Assembly: GCA_964470035.1 (NCBI GenBank)
Contig: CAYYBR010000097.1
Span: 1-14,661, forward strand
DNA: 14,661 nt
Direction: 5' to 3'
DNA from: JAJRXG01 sp964470035
GTDB lineage: Bacteria > Bacteroidota > Bacteroidia > Chitinophagales > Saprospiraceae
Part shown: positions 1-8,127 of the stretch, one piece after another
Layout: each line of letters begins with the position of its first letter
Position numbering within the stretch: the first letter of the stretch is position 1
Translations under genes and position numbers: made by a program
The notes under the pieces: model-generated
Told to the model about the DNA's origin: nothing
The model's input: the letters and a program-made list of their open reading frames with translations, nothing else
Database searches by the model: none

Positions 1-806
1 ATATTTTAGTTATCCCTGAGGCGATGGGCCTTAACTACGAGATCATAGAGAAAAAGGGTCCGCTTTTCGACCGAACTATAGCTACTAGAGATGATGTGGA
101 GGCATTAAAAGATAATGCCGATGTACTGCCCAATCTGGATTACGTTTTTAATTCTATTGAGGAGACTAAAAGTATCCTCAGTGATGAAGTGCCACTCATC
201 GGATTTGCCGGAGCACCCTGGACTCTCTTCGCCTACATGATAGAAGGTAGCGGTAGTAAAACACTTGCAAAAGCTAGAAGACTCTTGTACGAAGATCCAG
301 AGACTTCTCATATGCTACTAGAAAAAATTACGACAAGTACCATAGCATATCTTAAGGAAAAGGTAAGAAAAGGATGTGATGTCATTCAGCTTTTTGATAG
401 CTGGGCTGAGATGCTACCTGTAGAACAATACAAAACCTTTGCACTGCCGTATGCAGAAAGAATACTGGCTGCGATCGATACAGTACCTACTATCTTTTTT
501 CCTAAAGGTGCGTGGTCAGCTCTGCCACTCATGAATCAGCTTCCTTGTGATGCCATTAGTCTGGATTGGAAGACAAGTGTATCATATGCGTCTACCCACC
601 TACCAGATAAAATTTTGCAAGGAAATCTCGATCCAGCTCAACTTTATAGCTCAAAGGAAGAGATTACTCATGCCGTAAAGGACAAAATATCGGATTTTGG
701 AGGCAGACATATCTTCAACTTAGGACATGGGGTATACCCAGATACAGATTATACCTTTGTAAAGCACATGATCTCAACTGTCAAAGAACATAAATATGAA
801 GTGTGA
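1..806 (+). CDS. hemE: Uroporphyrinogen decarboxylase, 5' end outside window
   Basis: Cytosolic enzyme that decarboxylates the four acetate side chains of uroporphyrinogen III to give coproporphyrinogen III in haem synthesis. The frame is open from base 3, reading ILVIPEAMGL, which matches the IPDAMGL stretch about 70-75 residues into family members. So roughly 75 N-terminal residues, including the usual substrate-binding RQAGR region, lie left of the window, and the ATG at 24 is internal. Visible family hallmarks are GFAGAPWTLFAYMIEG (bases about 198-245), FDSWAEML, and the C-terminal FNLGHGVYPDTD. The total length would be about 340 residues, normal for HemE. A perfect hairpin covers the stop codon. 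The next gene, accD, appears to have its own promoter, so co-transcription is not required. The identification is firm; only the N-terminus is unseen. Confidence 0.96.
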   Translation, partial: ILVIPEAMGLNYEIIEKKGPLFDRTIATRDDVEALKDNADVLPNLDYVFNSIEETKSILSDEVPLIGFAGAPWTLFAYMIEGSGSKTLAKARRLLYEDPETSHMLLEKITTSTIAYLKEKVRKGCDVIQLFDSWAEMLPVEQYKTFALPYAERILAAIDTVPTIFFPKGAWSALPLMNQLPCDAISLDWKTSVSYASTHLPDKILQGNLDPAQLYSSKEEITHAVKDKISDFGGRHIFNLGHGVYPDTDYTFVKHMISTVKEHKYEV

Positions 807-815
807 CTTCATATT
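793..815 (+). terminator. Perfect 10-bp hairpin across the hemE stop codon
   Basis: AATATGAAGT (793-802) is followed by a 3-base loop and the exact reverse complement ACTTCATATT (806-815). The hemE stop (804-806) sits in the loop and the first base of the right arm. The stem is AT-rich and has no clean run of T after it, so it is not a textbook intrinsic terminator. Its placement at the gene end suggests 3'-end formation or mRNA protection; that role is inferred. Confidence 0.45.
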
Positions 816-879
816 ATTCGCATAAGTTTCGTATTATCAATTGTTTAGCAAGAATAATTAGAAGTGTGGAATACTTCTG

Positions 880-910
880 CTTGTATGGCAGTAGATAATA
901 ACTACATTTG
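880..910 (+). promoter_or_regulatory. Bacteroidota-type promoter for accD
   Basis: TACATTTG at 903-910 is a full match to the Bacteroidota -7 box TAnnTTTG. Exactly 19 bases upstream lies CTTG (880-883), one base off the -33 box TTTG. The 19-base spacing is the known optimum for the primary sigma factor of this phylum. Transcription would start at about 914-917, leaving a leader of about 50 bases before the accD ATG at 968. No expression data can be seen from sequence. Confidence 0.6.
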
Positions 911-912
911 AG

Positions 913-942
913 TCGAGCCTTAGTGTTATTACTAAGACTCGG
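913..942 (+). promoter_or_regulatory. Hairpin at the predicted 5' end of accD mRNA
   Basis: CTTAGT (919-924) pairs with ACTAAG (931-936) around a 6-base loop. After one C/A mismatch, CGAG (914-917) pairs with CTCG (938-941), and a T-G wobble closes the base. The stem begins where the predicted promoter would start transcription and ends 26 bases before the ATG. It could stabilise the message or serve as a control element; neither is shown by the sequence. Confidence 0.5.
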
Positions 943-967
943 ATATCAACGAAAAAGAATAGAGTGT

Positions 968-1810
968 ATGGGATGGTTTAAACGTCTTTCAGGCGGTATC
1001 CAGACGAGTACCAAGGAAAAGAAAGAGGTTCCAGATGGATTTTGGCAGAAATGCAAAGGTTGTGGTGGTACTTTCACCACCTTTGAACTCGAGAAGGCAC
1101 TCTTCGTCTGCCCAGATTGTGATCATCATTTCAGGATAGGGTCACATAACTACTTTGAGATTCTCTTTGGTCGCAGATATAAGCTGCTCTATGACAACTT
1201 AAAGTCAACAAACTTTCTTGATTTTACCGATCTAAAGTCCTACGATGATCGTCTTAGGAAAGCAAAAGAAACGACAAGTTTGAGTGACGCTATTAGTGTC
1301 GCTGTGGGTAAAGTCAAAAAGAAACCTCTTGTAGTGGCCGCTATGGATTTCTCTTTTATAGGTGGATCTATGGGTTCTGTCGTGGGAGAAAAGATCTCTC
1401 GGGCTGTAGACTACTCGATCAAGCATAAGGTGCCATTGATGATTATATCAAAATCAGGAGGTGCGAGGATGATGGAGTCTGCTTTTTCTTTGATGCAATT
1501 AGCAAAGACTTCAGCTAAGCTTTCATTGCTTGCCAAGAAAGGGATTCCTTATTTTTCATTTTTAACCGATCCAACTACCGGTGGTGTGACTGCATCTTTT
1601 GCGATGCTTGGAGATATCAATTTTGCCGAACCAGGAGCCCTGATAGGATTTGCGGGGCCTAGAGTTATCAAAGAGACCATCAAAAGAGATCTTCCAGAAG
1701 GATTTCAAACTTCAGAGTTCTTGTTGGATAGAGGCTTCTTAGATTTTATCGTGGACCGAAGACAGCTGACAGATAAGATAGAAGAACTTCTTTGCTTTTT
1801 TGACCAATAA
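968..1810 (+). CDS. accD: Acetyl-CoA carboxylase carboxyltransferase, beta subunit
   Basis: Beta half of the carboxyltransferase that moves the carboxyl group from biotin-BCCP to acetyl-CoA, making malonyl-CoA for fatty-acid synthesis; it works as an alpha2beta2 complex with AccA, which is not in this window. The 280-residue protein has the N-terminal four-cysteine zinc ribbon (C29, C32, C48, C51) followed by the crotonase-fold domain. SGGARM, LTDPTTGGVTASFAMLGD and IGFAGPRVI are all intact. The frame is open back to a TTG at 908, but that codon lies inside the predicted -7 promoter box. The ATG at 968 gives the typical MGWFKR start, so I use it. The stop is 4 bases from the stop of the convergent bshC. 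Confidence 0.96.
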   Translation: MGWFKRLSGGIQTSTKEKKEVPDGFWQKCKGCGGTFTTFELEKALFVCPDCDHHFRIGSHNYFEILFGRRYKLLYDNLKSTNFLDFTDLKSYDDRLRKAKETTSLSDAISVAVGKVKKKPLVVAAMDFSFIGGSMGSVVGEKISRAVDYSIKHKVPLMIISKSGGARMMESAFSLMQLAKTSAKLSLLAKKGIPYFSFLTDPTTGGVTASFAMLGDINFAEPGALIGFAGPRVIKETIKRDLPEGFQTSEFLLDRGFLDFIVDRRQLTDKIEELLCFFDQ

Positions 1811-1814
1811 AAAC

Positions 1815-3407
1815 TTACTCCTCTAATAACACCTTCATAGACTTGTCCAGAGGATCTGCTATTGAGATGATTTCATTTATCCAAGATCTGCCGTGCTTCA
1901 GAAAGTAGGGGATAAAATTGTCGTATCGCTCTTGTAGGCTATTGTTACCAGGAAATAGTTTTTGCTTCGCCTTTCGGATTCTATTCAATTGTATATCATG
2001 CTTGGACTTTTCAGCCTTGAGCATTTTTGACTCAAGATAGTCGAGCGACTTGAGACTTTTACTCGCCTCACCAAGCGCTGTCTTCTTCAAAGTCGGATCT
2101 ATATTCGCAAGTTTGGTAGAGATCTGATCATAAAGAGCACTAAGTTCTTTCTTCTCTTTATGGAGGTTGATTTCTTCAGCTGATAAGAATCTAGTGAATG
2201 CTTCAATCACATGGTCTTCTCTGTCGAAAAACTTGATGATATCGACATCTGAACTTTCGATCAATCCCACTGTCTTTTTATCTATGATGTGCATCGAGTC
2301 TCTTCTTATCAACATCGGAAAGGGTATCTCCCAATGTGCAAAGAGACTATTTCTCTCAAGCCAATATGCTAACTCTCCTCCTCCTCCGATATATGCAAGG
2401 TTTGGAAATATCAGCTCTTGATAGATAGGTCGAAGGACAACATTTGGACTAATACTATCTGGTGAAGTCTTAAAGAGATCTAGTAGTGCTTCATGGCTAA
2501 AGGTGTCTTCGCCGATACGATAAGAACCCTCACTTACTGGTACTACTCGGTGGCGATCTCCATCGTGCCAGAAGACATTGACCTCTCTTGCATGAGCCTG
2601 ACTTTTAAAGCCTTGTAATTCGAGTGTCTTCTGGTCTTTCTCCACACAGCGTTGGCTATCCCTGTCTTTTATATCTCGCAATACATATGGCAGTAGTACC
2701 TCCTTATATCTCCCATCATCCATGTTAGCCACGATAAGTCCATACTCCTTAAAAAGCTCATTAGTTAACATGATCATGAACTCTCCGTAGGTCGTAGCTA
2801 GTTCATAGCTCCTGTCTATGATGGTCTTTAGGTCGGTGGCATGATCGCTATCTCCAAGTTTTTCCTTTACGGCTGACAAAACCTTATCAAGCCCACTCAG
2901 ATTCATTCTACCCGTAGCGCCAACCTGATCGGTCTCCCAGGTATAGTCTTGGTTAAAAAGATGCATTGTGGCGATCTCATCAAAGTCATGATCTTCTCCA
3001 CCTGTTATAAAGACTGGCACCACAGTAATCTCATTATCTTGTTCATTAAGCTGCCTCGCAAGAGATATGGCGCTCGCGATCTTATAGATAAAGTAGAGCG
3101 GCCCTGTAAGTACGGTAGGTTGATGGGCCGTGATGACGGTATATGTATCTTTTTCTTTTAGGAGATTGATATTCTCTATCACCTTCGGGGAAGGATCCAT
3201 CTTTTGATACTGCTCTGTGAGCACTTTTGCGAGCAAGTTTCGATCTATATGCGACTTCTTGCGCTTCTCGATAACACTATCAAAAGAAGAGAGGATGGGA
3301 TCATATGTGATCAACTCAGAGAGGCGACTATCTTGTCTTTGGTAGGCCTTGTCTCTTTCTGACAGTTGTGGTACGTCTTCAAAACTAATCTTTTGGATTC
3401 TATACAT
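1815..3407 (-). CDS. bshC: Bacillithiol synthase, cysteine-adding enzyme
   Basis: BshC carries out the last step of bacillithiol synthesis, joining cysteine to glucosaminyl-malate in the cytosol. The 530-residue length is normal for the family. The N-terminal Rossmann-like core shows TAHQPTVLTGPLYFIYK (from about residue 93) and PVFITGGEDHDFDEI (about 121-135), both family signatures. Residues about 410-490 are rich in charged heptad-like sequence, matching the long coiled coil that dimerises BshC. It starts at the ATG at 3407, with a 109-base spacer to the divergent permease gene. bshA and bshB are absent here, which is common because bsh genes are usually scattered. The cysteine-adding role of this family comes from genetics and structure; direct biochemical proof is thinner than for BshA and BshB. 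Confidence 0.93.
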   Translation of the reverse strand: MYRIQKISFEDVPQLSERDKAYQRQDSRLSELITYDPILSSFDSVIEKRKKSHIDRNLLAKVLTEQYQKMDPSPKVIENINLLKEKDTYTVITAHQPTVLTGPLYFIYKIASAISLARQLNEQDNEITVVPVFITGGEDHDFDEIATMHLFNQDYTWETDQVGATGRMNLSGLDKVLSAVKEKLGDSDHATDLKTIIDRSYELATTYGEFMIMLTNELFKEYGLIVANMDDGRYKEVLLPYVLRDIKDRDSQRCVEKDQKTLELQGFKSQAHAREVNVFWHDGDRHRVVPVSEGSYRIGEDTFSHEALLDLFKTSPDSISPNVVLRPIYQELIFPNLAYIGGGGELAYWLERNSLFAHWEIPFPMLIRRDSMHIIDKKTVGLIESSDVDIIKFFDREDHVIEAFTRFLSAEEINLHKEKKELSALYDQISTKLANIDPTLKKTALGEASKSLKSLDYLESKMLKAEKSKHDIQLNRIRKAKQKLFPGNNSLQERYDNFIPYFLKHGRSWINEIISIADPLDKSMKVLLEE

Positions 3408-3516
3408 ATATCTTCAGCAAATACTCAGGTCTTAACAACCTACAATCGATAAGGATCACAAAAGAAATCATTAAAAATTATCTTGTGGCTTATATGGGTC
3501 TTTTAACAAAGGATCG
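3408..3516. other. Divergent spacer between bshC and the permease gene
   Basis: The spacer is 109 AT-rich bases and must hold the start signals for both flanking genes. I find no full TAnnTTTG box on either strand. TATCTTGT at 3479-3486 is a poor plus-strand resemblance only, so no promoter is called. Confidence 0.4.
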
Positions 3517-4566
3517 ATGATAAGATTTGTTATCTCACGACTTTTATACGGAGGAGTAGTTCTGGTGTTAGTTACGATTCTCGTATCCTCTATCATCTAT
3601 TTGTCGCCTGTTGATCCTGCCAGGCTAACTTTTGGTCAGCGCATGGATGAGTCGACAGTCCAATCTAAGCGCGAGCAGCTTGGGCTCGACCTTCCACTTC
3701 ATCGACAAGTATTATTATATCTCAAGGATGTATCACCGATATATCTTGGTAGTTCTGCATCTTGGAGGCCTGAGTATCGCGGGGCGTACATAGCTATTGG
3801 GTCCATGCGACTTGGGATTAAATCACCATATATGCGCGAGTCATATCAGTCAGGTGTAGATGTTAGTGATCTTATTGTCTCCGCTTTCGCAAATACTTTA
3901 CTTCTGACGTTACTAGCGCTTACTCTTGCCATAGTGCTGGGCATATCGCTAGGACTGCTAGCTGGGCTTTCTCATGGGACTTGGATAGATCGTATGATCA
4001 TCTTGGTAAGTACGATAGGGTTTTCTGTACCTAGTTATGTCACAGCGATAGTCCTTGGTGTCTTCTTTGGATATTATCTGAGAGACTACACCGGGCTCAA
4101 TATACAAGGCAGCCTTTTCGAACTGAACGACCTCGGCAATGAAGTGACTGTATGGAAAAACCTCTTGCTCCCAGCCATCGCACTTGGGCTTAGACCAGTA
4201 GCTATCATCACCCAGCTGATGCGCTCTAGTTATCTCGATACAGTGAATAAGAAGTTTGTACTGACTGCCGCTGCTAAAGGACTTCCACGTTACAAAATAA
4301 TCAGAGACCATGTACTGCGCAATGCTTTGAACCCTGTAGTCACTGCGCTGAGTGGATGGACTGCTGCTTTGCTTGCAGGAGCGTTTTTTGTGGAGTTTAT
4401 ATTTAACTACAAGGGACTTGGATATATGACTGTGCAAGCATTAATCAACTACGATATCCCTGTGGTCTTAGGTGCATTGTTATTTACAAGTGCGTTATTT
4501 GTGATGATAAATATTCTAGTGGATTTGATATATAGTGTTATCGATCCAAGAATTAATCTGACTTGA
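3517..4566 (+). CDS. DppB/OppB-type ABC transporter permease
   Basis: Inner-membrane permease of the peptide/nickel ABC importer family (BPD_transp_1). The 349 residues show an N-terminal helix (about 10-30), a periplasmic insert of about 90 residues, then helices near 121-150, 160-187, 215-235, 275-300 and 313-342. The cytoplasmic coupling loop that contacts the ATPase is recognisable around 248-268 (AAAKGLPRYKIIRDHVLRNA). The C-terminus ends in DLIYSVIDPRI, the DppB/DppC-type ending. AAAGGA at 3508-3513 is a good ribosome-binding site for the ATG at 3517. A working importer needs a second permease (DppC), ATPases and a binding protein, and none is adjacent. The next gene is purM, 18 bases on, so the two are probably co-transcribed. 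The substrate cannot be deduced. Confidence 0.9.
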   Translation: MIRFVISRLLYGGVVLVLVTILVSSIIYLSPVDPARLTFGQRMDESTVQSKREQLGLDLPLHRQVLLYLKDVSPIYLGSSASWRPEYRGAYIAIGSMRLGIKSPYMRESYQSGVDVSDLIVSAFANTLLLTLLALTLAIVLGISLGLLAGLSHGTWIDRMIILVSTIGFSVPSYVTAIVLGVFFGYYLRDYTGLNIQGSLFELNDLGNEVTVWKNLLLPAIALGLRPVAIITQLMRSSYLDTVNKKFVLTAAAKGLPRYKIIRDHVLRNALNPVVTALSGWTAALLAGAFFVEFIFNYKGLGYMTVQALINYDIPVVLGALLFTSALFVMINILVDLIYSVIDPRINLT

Positions 4567-4584
4567 AAAAGATATAGGTAATAG

Positions 4585-5778
4585 ATGAGTGAAAAAGAGA
4601 CAGATAGGTATGCGCAACGCGGAGTTTCTGCTTCTAAGTCAGAGGTTCATGCTGCCATAGCTCATCTGGATAAAGGTATCTATCCTAGTGCCTTTTGTAA
4701 GATTTTGCCCGACCTCGTTGGAGGTGATTCCGACTACTGCAATATCATGCATGCGGATACGGCGGGTACCAAGACGAGCTTGGCTTATCTCTATTGGAAA
4801 GAGACTGGTGATTTGTCAGTTTGGCGAGGAGTTGTGCAAGATGCCATCGTTATGAATATCGACGACATGGCATGTACTGGATGTATCCAAAATATAGTCA
4901 TATCAAGCACTGTAGGGCGCAACAAATCTCTGATTCCTGCTGAGGTTCTTAATGAGGTCATAGGTGCTTCCCAGTTGTTCATAGATCAGTTGGGTGAACA
5001 AGGAGTATACATGACGCTTGCTGGTGGAGAAACTGCCGATGTGGGTGATATAGTTAGGACGATAGATGTAGGTATCACGACTTTTGGTAGGCTACCAAGA
5101 GCTGAAGTGATTGCTAATGATGTTCAGGCCGGTGATGTGATAGTAGGACTGGCCTCATATGGAAAAGCTATTTACGAAAGTGAATATAATGGTGGGATGG
5201 GGAGCAATGGACTTACGAGTGCTCGCCATGATGTGCTTTCGAAGTATTATGCTCTCAAATATCCCGAGACCTACGACGCTCATATCAATGAAGACCTGAT
5301 CTACTGCGGCTCTCGCAGACTTACTGACGTAATCGAAGTAGATGGTGGTATCCAAACAACTATCGGCAAGTTGATTCTTTCTCCGACACGAACTTATCTG
5401 CCTATCATCAAAGATGTGTTAGAGGATATGAGAGGGCATATACACGGGATGATACACTGTACTGGAGGAGCCCAAACCAAAGTCCTCAAGTTTGTGAAAG
5501 GTAAGCGAATCATAAAAGATGCTCTGTTAGAGATACCTCCTCTCTTTCAGTTAATAGAGGAAGAGTCCGGTACTTCTCGCAAGGAGATGTATAAAGTCTT
5601 TAATATGGGCCATCGCATGGAGTTTTACCTCCCAGAAGAACATGCTCAGAAAGTGATCGATATCGCTGAGAAATACGATGTTGCAGCTCAGGTCATAGGA
5701 AGAGTGGAGGAAGCTGATTACAACGAGCTACTGATCACTGATAGTGAAGGTACTTATGAGTATGCTGGTGATGAATAG
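4585..5778 (+). CDS. purM: Phosphoribosylformylglycinamidine cyclo-ligase (AIR synthetase)
   Basis: Catalyses the ATP-dependent closure of FGAM to aminoimidazole ribotide, the fifth step of de novo purine synthesis. At 397 residues it is longer than the E. coli enzyme (about 345) but typical of Bacteroidota PurM. Conserved features are HADTAGTKTSLA (56-67), the acidic pair D93-D94 in the ATP/metal region, LAGGETADVGD (145-155), GSNGLTSARHD (206-216), HCTGGAQTK (301-309) and FNMGHRM (339-345), in the order expected for the two alpha/beta halves. The ATG at 4585 follows a weak AGG (4576-4578) and lies 18 bases after the permease stop. No other purine gene is nearby. Identification is firm. Confidence 0.96.
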   Translation: MSEKETDRYAQRGVSASKSEVHAAIAHLDKGIYPSAFCKILPDLVGGDSDYCNIMHADTAGTKTSLAYLYWKETGDLSVWRGVVQDAIVMNIDDMACTGCIQNIVISSTVGRNKSLIPAEVLNEVIGASQLFIDQLGEQGVYMTLAGGETADVGDIVRTIDVGITTFGRLPRAEVIANDVQAGDVIVGLASYGKAIYESEYNGGMGSNGLTSARHDVLSKYYALKYPETYDAHINEDLIYCGSRRLTDVIEVDGGIQTTIGKLILSPTRTYLPIIKDVLEDMRGHIHGMIHCTGGAQTKVLKFVKGKRIIKDALLEIPPLFQLIEEESGTSRKEMYKVFNMGHRMEFYLPEEHAQKVIDIAEKYDVAAQVIGRVEEADYNELLITDSEGTYEYAGDE

Positions 5779-5806
5779 TTAAAATAATCTACACATATCC
5801 TCTCAA

Positions 5807-5831
5807 AGGTACTTGTGTCTGATAAGTACCT
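5807..5831 (+). repeat. 8-bp inverted repeat downstream of purM
   Basis: AGGTACTT (5807-5814) and AAGTACCT (5824-5831) are exact reverse complements separated by 9 bases. It begins 28 bases after the purM stop and could be its terminator stem, but only a mixed sequence (GCCAATTTC) follows, not a run of T. An operator site is the other possibility. Confidence 0.4.
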
Positions 5832-5916
5832 GCCAATTTCATATAAAAATGTTAAAAAAATGGGACTGTCAGAAAGACAATCGTCTTAGGGGCGATTCTT
5901 TACTATAACTATAATC

Positions 5917-6057
5917 ATGAATGCATCACAGGAATTTTATGAGGGTAGGCTCGACGTAGAGCCCATATTACCCGACTTGAAGGACTACAGGCGGATAGAT
6001 GTAGATATCCAGTGGTTCACCTTCATTAGTAAAATTAGCACCCCAAAGAGCTAGCCC
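5917..6057 (+). other. Possible small open frame, 46 codons
   Basis: ATG at 5917 to TAG at 6055-6057, beginning MNASQEFYEGRLDVEP and rich in Asp and Glu. I recognise no family. It overlaps an open frame of equal size on the other strand, so at most one is likely to be real. No ribosome-binding site is evident. Confidence 0.15.
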
Positions 6058-6105
6058 TGCAATCCCAAACAACGCCCCTTCATAATTAATCGGTTGATAG
6101 GTCAA
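5968..6105 (-). pseudogene. Possible gene remnant, about 45 codons
   Basis: Minus-strand frame from a TTG at 6105 to TAA at 5968-5970. It includes YEGALFGIAGLALWGANF and ends LDIYIYPPVVLQVG. The peptide reads like genuine protein (a small hydrophobic patch, then a polar end), yet it has no ATG and a stop directly upstream, which suggests a decayed fragment. I recognise no parent family. Confidence 0.2.
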
Positions 6106-6138
6106 AAGATAGTCTATTCATCACTACTTTCGTCTGTG

Positions 6139-8127
6139 ATGATAGACCGTCTACTGATCATGCTATTACTCGGAGCAGGCTTCACAGGCTATACACAATC
6201 ATTGCTACCCGAACCGGAAGCTTATGAGTGCCAGCCAGTGCTTGATGATAGAACGCTGAGCCCTCGTCTAGCGAATTATAGGTTCGTACTTGATCTTGAT
6301 CATCAGACTCATCTGGTAGAAGGTAGTGAGATGATCACATGGAGCAATCCCAGCCCAGACACGATCCGAAGCTTGAGATTGTATATGTATCTCAATGCTT
6401 TTTCTAGTCCTCATACTAGTTATCTCAGAGGGAACTTGCGCAACGTCATGGGACAAGATCTAACCGAACGCCCCGATGAAGATTGGGGATATGTAACCAT
6501 AGGTAGGGCTTATCAAGAGACAGGAGAGTCAGCTAACCACGAGTTAACATATCGATATATCCAACCCGATGATGATAATGATCAGGATAGCTCAGTGCTA
6601 GAGATCCTCCTGGCGGAGCCCATCTTGCCAGGAGAGTCTACAAAGCTAAGCTTGGACTTTATCTCGAAATTGCCGAGGACGATCGCTCGTTCTGGTTGGG
6701 GAGAGCACGGCTTTCATCACTTTGTACACTGGTATCCCAAAGTTGGAGTCTATGAGAAGGACGATCATGGTGTGTGGGGATGGAATTGTCACCAGTTTTT
6801 TGGAAGGATGGAGTTCTACGGAGATCATGGTAACTATGATGTGACGATAGATGCTCATCCTGACTATACCATCGGCGGAAGCGGTTGTATCGAACTTTAC
6901 CAACAACCTATCAAAGGATCTGATAAAGTCAGAACCAGGCTGATAGCCCATGATGTTATAGATTTTGCGTGGGTGGCGTCACCCCTTTTAACTGTTACAG
7001 AAGATAGGTGGGAGCATGTAGAAATCCGATTACTAAGTCCTGCTTCTCATGCTTCATTAACAAGTCGCATTCTTGGGGCAGCTAAGCATTCATTGAGTTA
7101 TTTTGCGGAGCATGTCGGTGAGTATCCATATAATACATTGACTATTTTAGACCCACCACTACATGGACTGCGATCGGGTTTTATGGAGTACCCGACTTAC
7201 ATAACAGGTGGGGCTTTTTACTCATTTCCGAAAGGGATAAGATCGATGGAGTCGCTTATCGTACACGAGTTTGCACATCAGTACTTTATGCAGATTCTGG
7301 CGAACAATGAAAAAGAAGCGCCTTGGCTTGATGAGGGCTTTGTGACCTTCTACGAAGATAGTGTGATGGAGGATTTATATGGGGAGAACAGTCTGATAGA
7401 TCTATTTGGCTACAAGGTTTCTAATAGCTCTTTTACGCGTAACGAATATGTCAGTCTAAAAAATAAACGCTCTAGCCCGATTACAGAGGTCGGCTATGAG
7501 GTAAAAGGTAATTTTAAGGGCATCATATACAGTAAGACAGCCACCGTGATCAAGACTTTGAAAGGCTATCTAGGAGAAGGGCCATTTGATGAGATGATGA
7601 AGACGTACTATGATCGACAAAAGTTCACCCACCCAAGGAAAGAGGACTTTATCACTGTCGTAAATGAATATTTTGCCAAGTATCCTAATCTCTTGTCACC
7701 TGTTATCGATGACTTTCTAGAGCAAGCTCTCGATGGAACACAGGTGTGTGACTATGCGATGATAAATAGTGGTGGGTATAAGATTGGATCAAATGCTGAT
7801 GGTGGAGACACCTACTTCTCATATCTCGAGATGGAACGTAGGGAAGACTTCATAGCTCCTGTAGAGGTAGGAATCAACTGGTCAGATGGTTCTTATACAA
7901 TAGAATCTTGGGATGGGGTAGATGCTATGCATGTCATGAAGTTTAGAGAGAAGGGAAAACGGATCATAAGTGCGAGCATCGATCCTGATAAAAAACTGTA
8001 CTTAGACATCGACTTCAACAACAATAGTTTTACGACCGAACCTGAACGATCAGGGATCATGAAATACGCGGCGAGATCTATCTTTTGGGTACAGAATATT
8101 ATGCAATCCGCAAGCTTCCTGATGTGA
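6139..8127 (+). CDS. Exported M1-family zinc metallopeptidase
   Basis: Gluzincin aminopeptidase that removes N-terminal residues from peptides, probably outside the cytoplasm. The 662-residue protein begins with a signal-peptide-like stretch (MIDRLLIMLLLGAGFTGYTQ). An N-terminal beta-sheet domain is followed by the catalytic domain: substrate-binding GFMEY at 347-351, in place of the classical GAMEN, the zinc motif HEFAH at 376-380, and third ligand E399 exactly 18 residues later. Tyr464 (IIYSKTATVI) fits the transition-state tyrosine. The frame stays open back to a TTG at 6094, but the ATG at 6139 gives a cleaner signal peptide. The signal carries no cysteine lipobox. The stop TGA shares a base with the next gene's ATG, implying translational coupling. 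Family assignment is firm; the natural substrate is unknown. Confidence 0.92.
   Translation: MIDRLLIMLLLGAGFTGYTQSLLPEPEAYECQPVLDDRTLSPRLANYRFVLDLDHQTHLVEGSEMITWSNPSPDTIRSLRLYMYLNAFSSPHTSYLRGNLRNVMGQDLTERPDEDWGYVTIGRAYQETGESANHELTYRYIQPDDDNDQDSSVLEILLAEPILPGESTKLSLDFISKLPRTIARSGWGEHGFHHFVHWYPKVGVYEKDDHGVWGWNCHQFFGRMEFYGDHGNYDVTIDAHPDYTIGGSGCIELYQQPIKGSDKVRTRLIAHDVIDFAWVASPLLTVTEDRWEHVEIRLLSPASHASLTSRILGAAKHSLSYFAEHVGEYPYNTLTILDPPLHGLRSGFMEYPTYITGGAFYSFPKGIRSMESLIVHEFAHQYFMQILANNEKEAPWLDEGFVTFYEDSVMEDLYGENSLIDLFGYKVSNSSFTRNEYVSLKNKRSSPITEVGYEVKGNFKGIIYSKTATVIKTLKGYLGEGPFDEMMKTYYDRQKFTHPRKEDFITVVNEYFAKYPNLLSPVIDDFLEQALDGTQVCDYAMINSGGYKIGSNADGGDTYFSYLEMERREDFIAPVEVGINWSDGSYTIESWDGVDAMHVMKFREKGKRIISASIDPDKKLYLDIDFNNNSFTTEPERSGIMKYAARSIFWVQNIMQSASFLM

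Larger units (their letters stand above)
5779..6138. other. 360-base spacer between purM and the M1 peptidase
   Basis: It holds an 8-bp inverted repeat just after purM (5807-5831) and, at 5917-6105, two short open frames antisense to each other. I see no RNA gene and no plus-strand TAnnTTTG promoter box, although the peptidase gene presumably needs one. A perfect CAAAGGTA (minus-strand TACCTTTG) at 5804-5811 lacks a matching -33 box and overlaps the inverted repeat. Confidence 0.5.

Noticed and set aside
908..967. TTG start for accD giving 20 extra residues
   Set aside because: The TTG falls within the TACATTTG promoter box, and the extra residues are not typical of AccD; the ATG at 968 gives the usual start.
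3958..4437. 159-codon open frame on the minus strand
   Set aside because: It lies entirely inside the permease gene, antisense to its conserved helices and coupling loop. Its translation is a mixed, motif-free sequence, so it is a shadow.
5804..5811. Minus-strand TACCTTTG promoter box after purM
   Set aside because: There is no -33 TTTG at the right spacing, and it would drive only antisense purM RNA; it is also part of the inverted repeat.
6646..6951. 101-codon open frame on the minus strand
   Set aside because: Antisense to the well-conserved M1 peptidase with no recognisable motif; a shadow.
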